Below are positions 17,501 through 27,600 of a DNA stretch of 64,000 nucleotides, piece by piece. The stretch's first letter is position 1. Every line of letters starts with the position of its first letter. This DNA comes from Micromonospora sp. U21 (GTDB taxonomy: Bacteria > Actinomycetota > Actinomycetes > Mycobacteriales > Micromonosporaceae). A model generated the notes under the pieces. It did no database searches. It saw only the letters and a list, made by a program, of their open reading frames with translations, and was not told where the DNA came from. The stretch lies in the NCBI RefSeq assembly GCF_018070045.1, contig NZ_JAGPYK010000026.1, positions 22,565 through 86,564 on the forward strand, given 5' to 3'. The translations under genes and the position numbers were made by a program.

Positions 17501-18639
17501 GCGTCGCTGTCGTCGAAGAGGCCACCGAGGCCGGGCAGGCCCAGCTCCGGGCGGCCGTTCTCGTTGCCCAGCGCGTCGAGCACGATCCGCAGCGCCTGGT
17601 AGAGGTCGGCGTGCGTGGTGCCCCGGCGGCGTCGGGCCTGCTGTCGCAGCCGCGCGGAGGAGAAGTAGGCGGCGTACCGCTCGCGGGCCTGTTCGTCGGC
17701 GTCGGGGTGGTGCAGCGCGTCGCGGTCCTCGGCGACGAAGAGGAAGAGCAGCCGGTAGACCATGCGCAGCAGCGCGTTGTGCAGGGCCTGCGGGTCGACG
17801 TTCTCCCGTAGGGCGGCGTTGCCGGGGTGGCGCAGGAAGCCGGTGCCGAGTGCGGTGATCGCGTCCTGGACACCGGCCCGGAGGTTGTCGAGCGCTCGGG
17901 TGCCGGCGGCGATCGCCTCGGTGCGCCACTTCTCCAGCCAACCCGTCGACGGGGTGGCGCCCTCGGCGACCTCGAAGCGGGAGACGTGCAGCAGCCGGTA
18001 CAGCAGCACGAACTCGCTGAACAGCTCGCCGTCGAAGATCGCCTCCAGGTCGAACTCGACGTACGCGGCGGTGGCCATCGCGCTGGAGTCGCGCAGCACC
18101 CGTAGCTGCCGGCCGTTGGTGAGCACACCCCAGAGGTGTGCCTCGGACCGGTTCAGGCACTCCTGCACCAGCGACTGCGGCGGCACGGTGCCGGCGCCGC
18201 CGGGCCGCTTGTCCAGCGTCGCGTTCCAGGCGGCCAGGTGGATCGGCACGTGGTTCCAGCGATGGCTGATCGGGAAGGTCTTCCCGCCGTCGTCGGAGGT
18301 GATGCCGGTGGCACCCAGCGCGGTCAGCCGGCCGAAGCCCAGCTCCGCGAAGAGCGGCTCCAGCCACTGCGTGACCGCCAGGCCCGTCGGGTCGGCGGGC
18401 GTCTCCGCCTCCGGCAGAACGGGGAGGCGGTCGCGGAGTTCCTTCCACACCGACTTGAGGTAGTCCCAGTGACGGTCGGCGTCATCGCGGACGGACCGGG
18501 AGCCGATAACCCGGTAGTCGGCGGGCTTGGAGCCGCTGACGTCCTTGCCCTCGGAGATTCGGACCAGCATGTCGGCGGGGATCAGGCCACCGATCGTGTG
18601 GACGGCGGAGAAGACCTGGTTGCGGGCGGTGGCGGACAT
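14545..18639 (-). CDS. DrmMI/PglX-like N6-adenine DNA methyltransferase (Eco57I class)
   Basis: This 1,364-residue protein starts with an ATG overlapping the upstream helicase stop by one base (TGATG), a strong sign of coupling. SAM motif I is CDPACGSGHFLVAAA (from D515), preceded by GSYYTPSSLIDCLLDSAL; catalytic motif IV is GNPPWEHL (NPPW 791-794). The last 500 residues would hold target recognition. Size and architecture match adenine methyltransferases of class 1 DISARM (DrmMI) and the wider PglX-like group that marks host DNA as self. No endonuclease motif is seen at the N-terminus. Composition is mosaic: the 5' half is much richer in G/C than the recognition half. Assignment to DISARM rests on the adjacent DrmD-like helicase. 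Confidence 0.85.
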   Translation of the reverse strand: MSATARNQVFSAVHTIGGLIPADMLVRISEGKDVSGSKPADYRVIGSRSVRDDADRHWDYLKSVWKELRDRLPVLPEAETPADPTGLAVTQWLEPLFAELGFGRLTALGATGITSDDGGKTFPISHRWNHVPIHLAAWNATLDKRPGGAGTVPPQSLVQECLNRSEAHLWGVLTNGRQLRVLRDSSAMATAAYVEFDLEAIFDGELFSEFVLLYRLLHVSRFEVAEGATPSTGWLEKWRTEAIAAGTRALDNLRAGVQDAITALGTGFLRHPGNAALRENVDPQALHNALLRMVYRLLFLFVAEDRDALHHPDADEQARERYAAYFSSARLRQQARRRRGTTHADLYQALRIVLDALGNENGRPELGLPGLGGLFDDSDADAPLRGLSLSNEYLLLAIRHLSLVRDGGSRRWRSVDYRNLDAEELGSIYESLLELVPKHSAVDRTFELVALAGNTRKTTGSYYTPSSLIDCLLDSALDPVIDDAVKRGEVAATAAGQPDPSDAIVSELLSLTVCDPACGSGHFLVAAARRIAKQVAAVRERNPEPTVDAVRHALHEVVAKCIYGVDLNPMAVELAKVSLWMEALEPGKALSFLDAHVKRGNALIGATPALLKRGIPDEAFKPIEGDDKTFAKGLEKQNAKQRQGQGSLFDLYAGAKVANTVFARDLRRITTAPANNLGDVRKQASAYRTWKTSAEYARALHVADAWCAAFMWKKTAGVPVAVTHGVFRALSDPTAAAASRATHDEIVRLREQYRFFHWHLEFPEVFDVPGSGTDIDPATGWDGGFDCVLGNPPWEHLELKEQEFFSARAAEVAEAAGAKRKKLIDGLRAKNPLLFEAYEAAKRQIDGVRHFAGNSGVFPLCGRGRIKTDPVFAEQARKLTGPYGRMGVIVPTGIATDATTQFFFKDLVLNGSITALYDFENAAPLFPGVHRSFKFSVLSLAGRALREPAAEFAFFLHHPSELDEAGKAFSLTPEEITLLNPNTGTCPVFRSRRDAEITLGIYRRVPVLIKEGDPNGNPWGVSFMQGLFNMTSDSHLFHTREELESDGWTLIGNIFTKGPAKMHPLYEAKMIHHYDHRWAMFDENGGTRDLALDEKQNPGAVVVPRYWVAEREVDEKLASRHWTRGWLLGWRDITNSTNERTAIIGAFPRAAVGNNLPITTFNTEDVRLGASLVGVLSSLVFDFAARLKVGGTHLNFFISQQLPVLPPGRVKVHSQFLVTRILELAHTAHDIIPFVRDLGGEGAPFVWDVERRWAIRAELDALLFHLYGIGRDDLDYIMETFPIIKRKDEAKFGTYRTKELILAEYDRMAAAGVSLANPLVDGENYTSTLTPPPGHGLRHPATPAIPRQRTGSSDVQQVSRGRAR

Positions 18640-21581
18640 CAGGCGTTGCCTCCGGCGGCGAGGGGGGCGGGGGTGGAGGAGGCCGGCAGGTAGACGTAGG
18701 CGCCGAGGATGTCGGCGGGCTTCTGCACGGTGACGGTCAGGCCGCGGACGATCTCGCCGGCGGCGCTGCGGACCCGGCGGTGCGAGGCGAGCAGTTCTGC
18801 CGCCAGCTCCTCGCCGTACGTCTCAAGGTGGTCGGTGACCTCGGGCAGCGCGTCGAGGATCCGGCTCATCGTGCGCTCGCCGAAGCCCGGGTCGGTGTTC
18901 TCGTCGGCGGTGACGTCGAGCAGCCGCAGCGAGTCCTCGGTGGGCAGCCAGGTGGCGTTGGCGGGCGCGCCGGCGAAGGAGAGCAGCCGGGCGTCCTCGG
19001 CGACGAGCTGTCGTACCCCGGTCCGGGACGGCAGGGTGAGGTGGAAGCGGTAGCGGACCAGCAGCAGTGTGGTGCGGCTGTCGACGGCCTGGGTGCGGAT
19101 GACGCCGCAGCGGCGGGCCGGGCGCGCGCCGCTGACCTGGTCGTCGAGGGCGGCGTTCAGGACGTACCCGGCGAGTGCCACCACCGCCGGGTCGGTGCGG
19201 ACCAGGGCCGCCTCGCCGCGGCCGACGGCCGCGATGGTCTTGAACGGGACGGGACGACCGAGGTCGACTTCCCCGCCCAGCACTGGGGCGAGCGCGTCGC
19301 GGAGCCCGGCGGGGGTGCCGCTCACGTCGGCGGTGAAGTCGCCGGATCCACCCGGTTCGTCGCGCAGCACGCCGTCGAGCGCGCGGAGTGACCGTCGGAC
19401 GAAGTCGCGGATCTCGGCGGCGCGGCCGAGCGTGTCGCGGATCGCGGCGACCTCCTTGGCCACCTCGTCCGGTCGGATGGTGTGCTGGGCGAACCGGGAC
19501 CGGGACGCCTTCTCCCGCTCGGCGGCGGACTGCCACTGGGTCTCCAGCGCGGCGGCCTTCTTGTCGATCGCCCGGTACTCATCGGCGTCGAAGAGGCTGG
19601 CCTGCTCGCCGTCGCGGCCGCGCAGCAGCAGCCACTGCACGATCGCGTCGGTCACTCCGGCCGAGGCGGCGTCCGGGACGGAGACGGAGATGCCGAGGTC
19701 CTTGCGGATCTGCCGGTGCTTCGTGATGAGCACCTCGAGGACCTTGCCGTCGATGCCGTTGTCGCTGCCCCAGAGGGTGATGACCCGGACGACGTCGCGC
19801 TTCTGGCCGTACCGGTCGACGCGCCCCTCCCGCTGGTCGTGCCGGGTGGGGTTCCAGGCGAGGTCGTAGTGGACGACGGCGTCGAAGTGATGCTGCAGGT
19901 TGACGCCCTCGGAGAGGCAGTCGGTGGCGACCAGGATGCGGCGGGCGGCCGGGTCGTCGCCCGCGTCGGTGGCCAGGTCCTCGATGCGTTGGATGCGCTG
20001 CTGCGGGGAGAGGGTGCCGGTGACGGCACGCACCACCGTCTTCTTGCCGAGTTTGCCGTCCAGGTGCTCGGCGACGTACTCGGCGGTGGGGATGTAGCGG
20101 CAGAAGACGATCGGGTGGTAGCCCTCCTTGAGCAGCTCCTTGAGGTGCTTGACCAGCGCCGCCAGCTTCGTGTCGCCGGCCGGCCCGTCCAGCTCTGCCG
20201 CCCGGTCGGCCAACTCGGCGAGCCGCGCGCCCGCGTCGACCTCCACGGCACCGATCTCCGCGCCGGGGGCGACGTCCAGCCCTTCGAGCGCGTCGATGTC
20301 GGAGAAGTCGCTGGTCAGCGGGGCGCCGAGCCGGTCGGCCTCCTCGGCGGTGACGGCGGTCGCGGTCGCCGAGCGGGTCCGCAGGGTCTGCGCGGCAGCG
20401 CGCGGCGAGGAGACCAGGGAGCGCAGCAGGGCGATCGCCGACCACCAGGCGATCCGGGCCTCCCGCCGGCCCCGGCTGTCCGCGGCGGTCACCCGCTCGC
20501 TGGCGTACGCGATGGCGTCGTCGAGCAGTGCCCGGTAGGCCGGGGAGAGCTTGTAGGTCTCGTCCTTGAAGTGCCGGTCGGACGGGAAGGCCGTCTCCTC
20601 GGCGAGGCTGTCGTCGGCGAGGCCGTCGTCCTTGGTGAGGTACTGGCGTACGTCGGCGCGCTTGCGGTGCACGAAGTGCTGGGCGAGCATCCGACGGCCC
20701 GCCTCCGACCCGAGGTCGACGTTCGCGAGTTCCGGCCGGACCAGGCCGAGGAGGTTGCGGAAGGCGCTCTCCTTGCCGCTGTGCGGGGTCGCGGTCACCA
20801 GCAGCAGGTGCCGCTCGGGGTCGGCGGCGACGCGCTGCAGCAGCTCGTAGCGGAGCTGGTTCTGTGCGGAGGTGTTGTCGTCGGTCGCGACGCAGGTGTG
20901 GGCCTCGTCGACGATGACCAGGTCTGGGCAGTGGCGGACGAAGTCGTCGCGGTGGCGGGTGGACTTGATGAAGTCCATGGAGACGATCACGTGCGGGTGC
21001 TTGTCGAAGAGCGACTGGCCCAGGTCCAGACCGCGCTCCAGCCTGGACACCGTGGATGCGAGCACCAGCTCGGCATCGATGCCGAACTTGGTACGCAGCT
21101 CCGCCTGCCACTGCTCGGCCAGGGCAGGCGAGCAGAGCACAGCGAGCTTGCTCGCACTCCCCTGCGCCAGCATCTCGCTGGCGATCAGGCCCGCCTCGAC
21201 GGTCTTGCCGATACCGACATCGTCTGAGATGAGCATGCGGACGGTTCGCTGCCGCAGGGCCATCAGCAGCGGCACGAGCTGGTAGGCGCGGGGCTCGACG
21301 GCGATGCCGGCGAGCGAGCGGAACGGGCCGGCGCCGGACCGGAAGCCGATCCGCAGCGCGGAGCGGAGCAGACCGGCCGCGTACGCGTCACCGAGGTCGG
21401 CGGGGGTGGGCGGGGCGAACTCGGCACTCTTGACCGGCTCGAAGGCCGGGAAGACGGCCGCGACGTCGTCGTCTGCGCCCCCGAGGGGGCGTAACACGAG
21501 CATGTCGGCGGCGCTTTCGGGCAGTACGACCCAGTCGCGGCCTCGGGCGGAGACCAACGTGCCGGCGCTGAAGGTAGTCAT
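18639..21581 (-). CDS. DrmD-like SNF2-family helicase
   Basis: The ATG at 21581 is preceded by GAGGA and starts MTTFSAGTLVSARGRDWVVL; the frame extends upstream only into the overlapping 3' end of the kinase-helicase. The 980-residue product has Walker A DDVGIGKT (about 120-127), VIVDEAH (DEAH box at 225-228), VTATPHSGK (motif III) and a C-terminal helicase lobe ending QREGRVDRYGQ (motif VI). The N-terminal module (VLRPLGGADDDVAAVFPAFE, then RSGAGPFRSLAGIAVEPRAY) is characteristic of DISARM DrmD proteins. It lies 64 bases after the kinase-helicase and overlaps the methyltransferase by one base. Such helicases probably move on incoming DNA. Confidence 0.87.
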   Translation of the reverse strand: MTTFSAGTLVSARGRDWVVLPESAADMLVLRPLGGADDDVAAVFPAFEPVKSAEFAPPTPADLGDAYAAGLLRSALRIGFRSGAGPFRSLAGIAVEPRAYQLVPLLMALRQRTVRMLISDDVGIGKTVEAGLIASEMLAQGSASKLAVLCSPALAEQWQAELRTKFGIDAELVLASTVSRLERGLDLGQSLFDKHPHVIVSMDFIKSTRHRDDFVRHCPDLVIVDEAHTCVATDDNTSAQNQLRYELLQRVAADPERHLLLVTATPHSGKESAFRNLLGLVRPELANVDLGSEAGRRMLAQHFVHRKRADVRQYLTKDDGLADDSLAEETAFPSDRHFKDETYKLSPAYRALLDDAIAYASERVTAADSRGRREARIAWWSAIALLRSLVSSPRAAAQTLRTRSATATAVTAEEADRLGAPLTSDFSDIDALEGLDVAPGAEIGAVEVDAGARLAELADRAAELDGPAGDTKLAALVKHLKELLKEGYHPIVFCRYIPTAEYVAEHLDGKLGKKTVVRAVTGTLSPQQRIQRIEDLATDAGDDPAARRILVATDCLSEGVNLQHHFDAVVHYDLAWNPTRHDQREGRVDRYGQKRDVVRVITLWGSDNGIDGKVLEVLITKHRQIRKDLGISVSVPDAASAGVTDAIVQWLLLRGRDGEQASLFDADEYRAIDKKAAALETQWQSAAEREKASRSRFAQHTIRPDEVAKEVAAIRDTLGRAAEIRDFVRRSLRALDGVLRDEPGGSGDFTADVSGTPAGLRDALAPVLGGEVDLGRPVPFKTIAAVGRGEAALVRTDPAVVALAGYVLNAALDDQVSGARPARRCGVIRTQAVDSRTTLLLVRYRFHLTLPSRTGVRQLVAEDARLLSFAGAPANATWLPTEDSLRLLDVTADENTDPGFGERTMSRILDALPEVTDHLETYGEELAAELLASHRRVRSAAGEIVRGLTVTVQKPADILGAYVYLPASSTPAPLAAGGNA

Positions 21582-21645
21582 GAGGGGGGTCCTCGCGCGT
21601 CGTGATGTTCGGTTGTGGGTGGTGCCAGGGGTGACGGGCTGAGGG

Positions 21646-24600
21646 TCAGCCGCCGAAGCAGTACCGGTGTTTCGCCGCGATCTCCGACCAGTCGGCGTCG
21701 TGCGGGAAGCGGACCACCTCCCAGCCCGCGTCGTGCAGCCGCTCCTCTGCCTCGCGGTCACGGTCGGCGACTGCCGCGTGCTCGTGGACGGGTCCGTCGA
21801 CGAAGACCGCGACGGTGACGCCGGGCAGGCGGTAGACGTAGTCCGGTCGTGCCAGCGCCGCACTGACGAAGGTCTGCGCCTCGTCGGGCAGGCGCAGGCC
21901 GCGCTGCTTGAGCCAGGTGATGAGTTTGGCCTCCAGCGCGGTGTCCGACTGCCCGGTCAGGCGCTGGAGCTGCTCGGTCCGCGACTCGCCCTGCCCGGTC
22001 GTCCGCGCCGACGCCCCGACGAACCGCAGCAGCAGGTCACGGATCAGGTGCCGGTTGATCGACTGGTGGTTGAGCTGGTTGCCGTACGTCAGGAGGCACT
22101 CGTAGCAACCCCAGGCGCACGGGCGGTCGGGGTGCGGACCGCCCCGGTCGGTGCCGTCCGGGCCGAAGTGACAGATGTCCAGGGCCGCGGTGGCGGCTCG
22201 GGCCAGCGCCGTCGGATCCGACTGCATGAGCCGCAGTACGCCGGCGCCGCCCTCGGCCGCCTCGGTGAAGAGCATCCGGTCGCGTGGGCCGTCGTTCGGC
22301 GGGAGCAGCTCGGTGGTGAGTTCGGAATCCTCCAGCTCGAAGGCCGCCTCGATGCCGCGCTCCAACGCGTACATCAGGGTGAGCGCGACGTCGTAATCCA
22401 GCGGCTCGTCGAGTTTGACGACGAGGATGTTGCGGCGGTCCTCGACGTACGGGATGACCCGCTTCTTGCGGCGCTTCTCGTTGCCGTCGGCGTCGACCAC
22501 CGGCATTTCGCTGGAGTCGCCGGACGCCTCACCGGCGTCACGTTCGTTCATCCATCGTCCGTCCGCCGGGTCGAGCCAGAAGCCGTCCGGCTCGTCCTGC
22601 TTGGCGCGGACGCGGCCGACGTTGGTGATCCGGACGGTCGCCGAGTCTCCGTAGGAGACGGTGGCGAGCTGCTCGTTTCCCTCGGAGACGACGGCGTCCT
22701 GCCGGCCCGACCGCGCGCCGTGGTCCTGGAAGCGGTAGGACGTGACCAGCCGGTAGCCGGCCCGTCGCCGCTCCTCCTCGTCCGAGGAGATCCGTTCCCG
22801 ACGCTTGGTGTAGACGGTGTGCAGGTGCAGCAGCCCGTTGGTGGTCACGTCGAGCTTCTCGTTGCACATCTCGCAGCGGACCGCGCCGCCACGGGTGTCG
22901 TGGTGGTAACCGCAGCTGACACACCGCCGAGCCTCGGTCGTCACCACCTCGCCGGCCGCGTCCGGCGGTAACTGGATGCGGGTGACCTGGTAGCGGGCAC
23001 CCTCGTGGTAGATGAGCGCGCCCGGCCCGAACTCTCGGATCGCAAGAAAACGTGGGCGCTGCAGGTAGTCACCGTCGCCGAACGGGCGACCCGAGGTCGG
23101 CACATACGCGGCCAGCGGAAGACGCGGGAACGAGTAGCCCGGCAGGAAGCCCTCGCTTGCGAGATAGCGATAGGGGTTGAAGTCCGAGAGCACCGACCGG
23201 CTCTCCACCGTCTCGTTCTTGAGCAGGTTGAGCTGGGTCTCGGCCTCTTTGCGGCGCCCCACGGCGATTTTTCGGTCGCGTTCGGAGAGGGTGTGGTCGA
23301 GGACCCGGCGGTTCTGCTCCGCCTGGTCGACGAGTGCCGCGCGGAACAGGTCCCGCCAGCGGTCGAACGCGCGGTTGAACCGCTCCGGTGTGGTCCGGAT
23401 GGTGTCCTCGATCCAGTTCTCGTCCCACCACGTCGACTGGCCGAAGTCGGGCAGCAGCCCGGCGAACACCGTCCGGGCCGCGGCGACGGCCCTGCCCTGA
23501 GCGTGGGTGTCCCGCAATGCCGCCGCGACATGATCCTGCAACCCGAGCGCTGGATCGGGGCGGCGGCTCTCCTCCAGGTAGCTGATGTCAATGATCTCGG
23601 GGATCGCCCGGCCCAGCTTGAGGCCCGCCTCTGCCAGCCAGACGGCATGCACGTGCGAGCGCACCAGGTCCTCGTTGGCCAGGTCCAGCCGGGGCGGGGC
23701 CACCGCACCGGCCACCATCCGCTCGGAGCGCCGGAAGTAGTACTGGTCGTGGCTGTTGCCGGTGGCGCAGTAGGTGGTGACCAGCGCCGGCTGCCCGGAT
23801 CGCCCGGCGCGTCCGCTGCGCTGGGCGTAGTTCGCCGGGGTCGGCGGAACGTTGCGCATCATGACGGCGTTGAGCTCGGAGATGTCGACGCCGAGCTCCA
23901 TCGTCGGCGAGCAGTAGAGCAGCTTCAACTCCGCCTTGCGGAAGGCTTCCTCCCGCCGTTCCCGCTCGACCGGATCGACCTGCGCCGTGTGTTCCCGTGC
24001 GGTCAGGCCGGCGAGGGTGCCGGCTGCGGTTTGATACAGGTCACGGAAGAACGTGTTGACCCGAGGGCCGTCGCCGCTGGCGTACGTCCGGGTCAGCGGG
24101 TCATGGCTACCGGTCTGACCCGACCCGGCCCGCCAGATGAGGGCCGCTGCCGAAACCTGATAGCCGGTGACGGGCGTGCCGGCCGACCGCCGGAACCGAC
24201 CCGCGCGTTCGGGCACCTGGGAAACCTCGGTGACCTGACCGCCCCGCTTGAGCACCTCCAGCAGGTCGACGATCATCTCCTGGGCGTCGCTCCAGGACAG
24301 ATCGGGGAAGTGCACCCTGCGCAGGTACTTTCCGACCTTTCCCCGCCCAGAGAGGAAGAGGTTCGACCGATCCAGGCCCCGCCCCGAGGGCTGGGGGTAA
24401 GCCGCTCCGACCTTGGGTCTGTCGCTTCCAGAGAGCAGCCAGGGGTCGATGAGACGTTCCTCGCTGGCCCGCTGGAGCGAGTCGAAGTCGTCGCGGAAGT
24501 ACTGTACGTCGATTGCCAGTGCTCGACGCATCTCGTCCAGCACCACCCGCATGATCTTGACCCGTTCGTCCGGCTCCGCCGCGCGCAGCTTCTCGTGAGC

Positions 24601-27600
24601 TGCTGACCAGCGTTCCTGCCTCCCGGCGAGCCAGGCCAGATCCTGATAGTCGATCTTCAGAAGACCGGTCTGCTCCAGGTTGGGCATGGTGATGCGCCAG
24701 CCGCGTTCCAGATCGAGATAGAGCCGGAAGGCGATGACGTCTCGGAGGGTCTTCGCCGCCAAGCTGGCCATGGACGGCGCAAGGTCGGCTTCCCTCGCGT
24801 AGTCGCCGAGGCTCAGGCCGAGCGCTGCGGTGACACGCTCGGCGAGTTTCTCGTGGTTGACGCCCTCGTCGCCCGCCTCGACGACGGCGCGGTAGAGGGC
24901 ACCGCGAAGCTGCGTGACCTGCACGAAGTCGTTGAAGTGACCGGCCTGCAGCGAGGCGTCCTGCCGGTTGTCCACGAACGTGAGCAGTTTGCGCGCCTTC
25001 TTGCTCAGCGCCTCCGGAGGCGCCTGCATCAGCGACCGGACGATCGAGGCGGAGACCAAGGAGGTGGCCGAGGATCGGCCCTCCTGGTCGAGCGTCGCGA
25101 GCTTGGCGAAGTCCTTCCCCCGGGTCTGCTCATAGCTCACACCGCAGTGCAGACAGAAGAGGAACGGAGACGGGATGAATGCCGCCTTGAGATCCCCGTG
25201 GCCCTCCCAACCCCGCGGGTTGACCGTGATCGCCTGCGGCAGTCGCTGCCGGTAGGAGCCACGGACCACCTCAGCGCCGCCGGCGTCGGTCTCCAGCCAA
25301 GATTCGGGAACCCGCCGGGCCTCGATCGCCTCCTCCTCGGTGGCGGGCCAGGGCCGGTCCGGGTCGATGTAGAGGTATCCGTCGCCGCCCGTACGACCAC
25401 CGGCCGCAGCGGTGTCCCGGCGCGGCGCGTAGACCACCCTGCCGTCCTTCTCGGACCGCCACACGGTCAGGTATTCCTGACCGCACTCGCGGCAGAAGGC
25501 CAGCGGTAGCAGAATCTTGCCGTCCGAACCCGGCAGGACGAGCTGGTACTCGCGAGTGCGGTGCCGGGTGAGTTTGTCCTCAAGAGTGACGTACACCGTG
25601 TCGCCCTTGGACAGGAACTGGTGCAGACGGAACGCGAAGAGCGGACGCTCGGTGACTGGATGCCGAGCCTCGGAGCCGGCCTTGAGCGTGGCCCGAATCG
25701 CGCCGGCACAGTCGGCGGCGGTCAGGCTGCTCTCCCGAGCCAGCTCCAGCGCGGCCACTTCGATCTTGGCTGGCTTCTGGCGTACGAGCCGGCCAGTTGC
25801 GACGTCGGTGGCGAGGCCGAATCGGGTCTCGATCCACTGGGCCAGCGGGTCATTCACTAGGTCCTTGTAGGCGCGGGGTGCGCCCGGCGCCGTGAGCCGC
25901 GCTGCGGGGACGGTGTCGGGTGACGCCCCTGTCGCCCGGATCAGGGTCTCCCCAATCACGTTCTGTGCGCTGACCGGAGTACCGAAGAGCGTCGTGGCCA
26001 CTCGGGCCACCGCCGCCCGCTGCTCGTCAAGGCTCCCCTCGGTCGACATGGTGGCGGAGGTGCCGATGCACTGCAGCTGGTCTGCCTGGCATGCCTCGCG
26101 AACCCGGCGGATCAGTAGGGCCACGTCGGCGCCCTGACGGCCACGGTAGGTGTGCAACTCGTCGAAGACGAGGAACTCCAACCCCTGGGCCATCTTGATC
26201 AGCGAGCGCCGGTCGTCCGGCCGAGTGAGCATGAGCTCGAGCATTACGTAGTTGGTGAGCAGGATGTCCGGCTTGCTGTCGCGGATTTCCTTGCGCCGCT
26301 CGTCGCTCTCCTGCCCGGTGTACCGGGCGTACGTCACAGGCTCATGGCCGGGTCCGTAGCCGTCCTGGAGATATTTGTCGAGCTCCTTGAGCTGGCTGTT
26401 GGCCAGCGCGTTCATGGGGTAGACGATGATGGCGCGGACGCGCTTCTCGGCCTTGGACCCCTCCCGCTCGCGCTCCTTGAGCACCTTGTCGACGATCGGC
26501 ACAATATATGCCAGGGACTTGCCGGACCCGGTGCCGGTGGTAAGGACGTAGGAGGCATCCGACTGCGCCTTCTCGATTGCCTCGCGCTGGTGCCGATGCA
26601 GGGTCAGTGGCCGACCGTCGCAGTCCGTGCCGCCCTCCGTCTTGTTCGCCTGGAAGATGCGCGCGCACTCCTGGTGCAGCACACCCTCGTTGACGAGCTC
26701 CAGCATGTTGCCGCCGGAGGCGAAGAACGGGTTCAGCGACAGCCAGGGATCGGGCCACTGCGACTTCGCGTCCAGGTCGTGCTCGACGAACTCGGCGATG
26801 CGCTCATCGCGGATGGTCGTGCCACCCTCGGTGAAGGCGCGGTACTCCCGGATGAGTTCCCGGTGCACCTCGAAGACGTCCATGCCCGGTGCCGGGCGGG
26901 AGAAGGCTTCTGCAGCCGGATCCGCCGGCCGAGTGTGCGCAGCACCGATCGTGTGGCCGGCCTGGAAGTGGCGGACCGGGTTGAAGTCGTCCCAGCCGGG
27001 GACCTTGGCCTCCCCCTGCACCAGCGGCAGCAGCACCTCGCGGACAGCGCCCGCGTCCTCCGGCCGATCCGCGGGATCCTTGGCGAGTAGCCGTTCAATG
27101 AGTCGTTCGAGACTCCGCGGAACGTCCGAGCGCAACACCCGCACCGGCGGCGGCGGCTCCTCCAGGTGTTTCTGCCCCACCTCGTGGGCCGAGCCGCTGT
27201 GAAACGGCGGCACGCCGCTCAGCAACTCGAACAGGACACAGCCCAGGGCGTAAAGGTCGGCGGCCTGGGTGACCGACGACGCCCGGAACTGCTCCGGAGC
27301 CATGTAGCGGGCGGTGCCCACCGTTACGCCGGTGCTGGTGAGCCTCTCAGCTTCGTCAGCTTCGATGAGCCTGCCCATGCCGAAGTCCAGGACCTTGACG
27401 AGCCCGCCGCGCAGCAGCATTACGTTGGACGGCTTGAGGTCGCGGTGAATGACACCGGCGGCGTGCGCGGCGGTGAGCCCGTCAGCGATCTGGGCGCCCA
27501 ACGCGGCAACCCACGAGATCGGCAGTTGCGGTTGCTCAGAAATCAGATCGCGCAGCGTCTCCCCGTCGAGGAATTCCATGGCGATGTACGGGAGGCCGGA

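Noticed and set aside
16090..17811. Long plus-strand open frame inside the methyltransferase gene
   Set aside because: It is the antisense shadow of a high-GC gene. The minus frame has SAM motifs and correct codon bias.
14545..18639. Reading the methyltransferase as a type IIG restriction enzyme
   Set aside because: No PD-(D/E)XK motif is seen in its N-terminal 500 residues, and its coupling to a DrmD-like helicase fits a DISARM/Pgl-type methyltransferase better.
19482..21227. Long plus-strand open frame opposite the DrmD-like gene
   Set aside because: Antisense frame with repetitive Val/Gly/Asp composition and no domain. The minus frame carries complete helicase motifs.
23580..23600. Another copy of the 28-bp motif (gctgatgtca)
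   Set aside because: Only about nine bases match and they lie inside helicase coding sequence; treated as chance.
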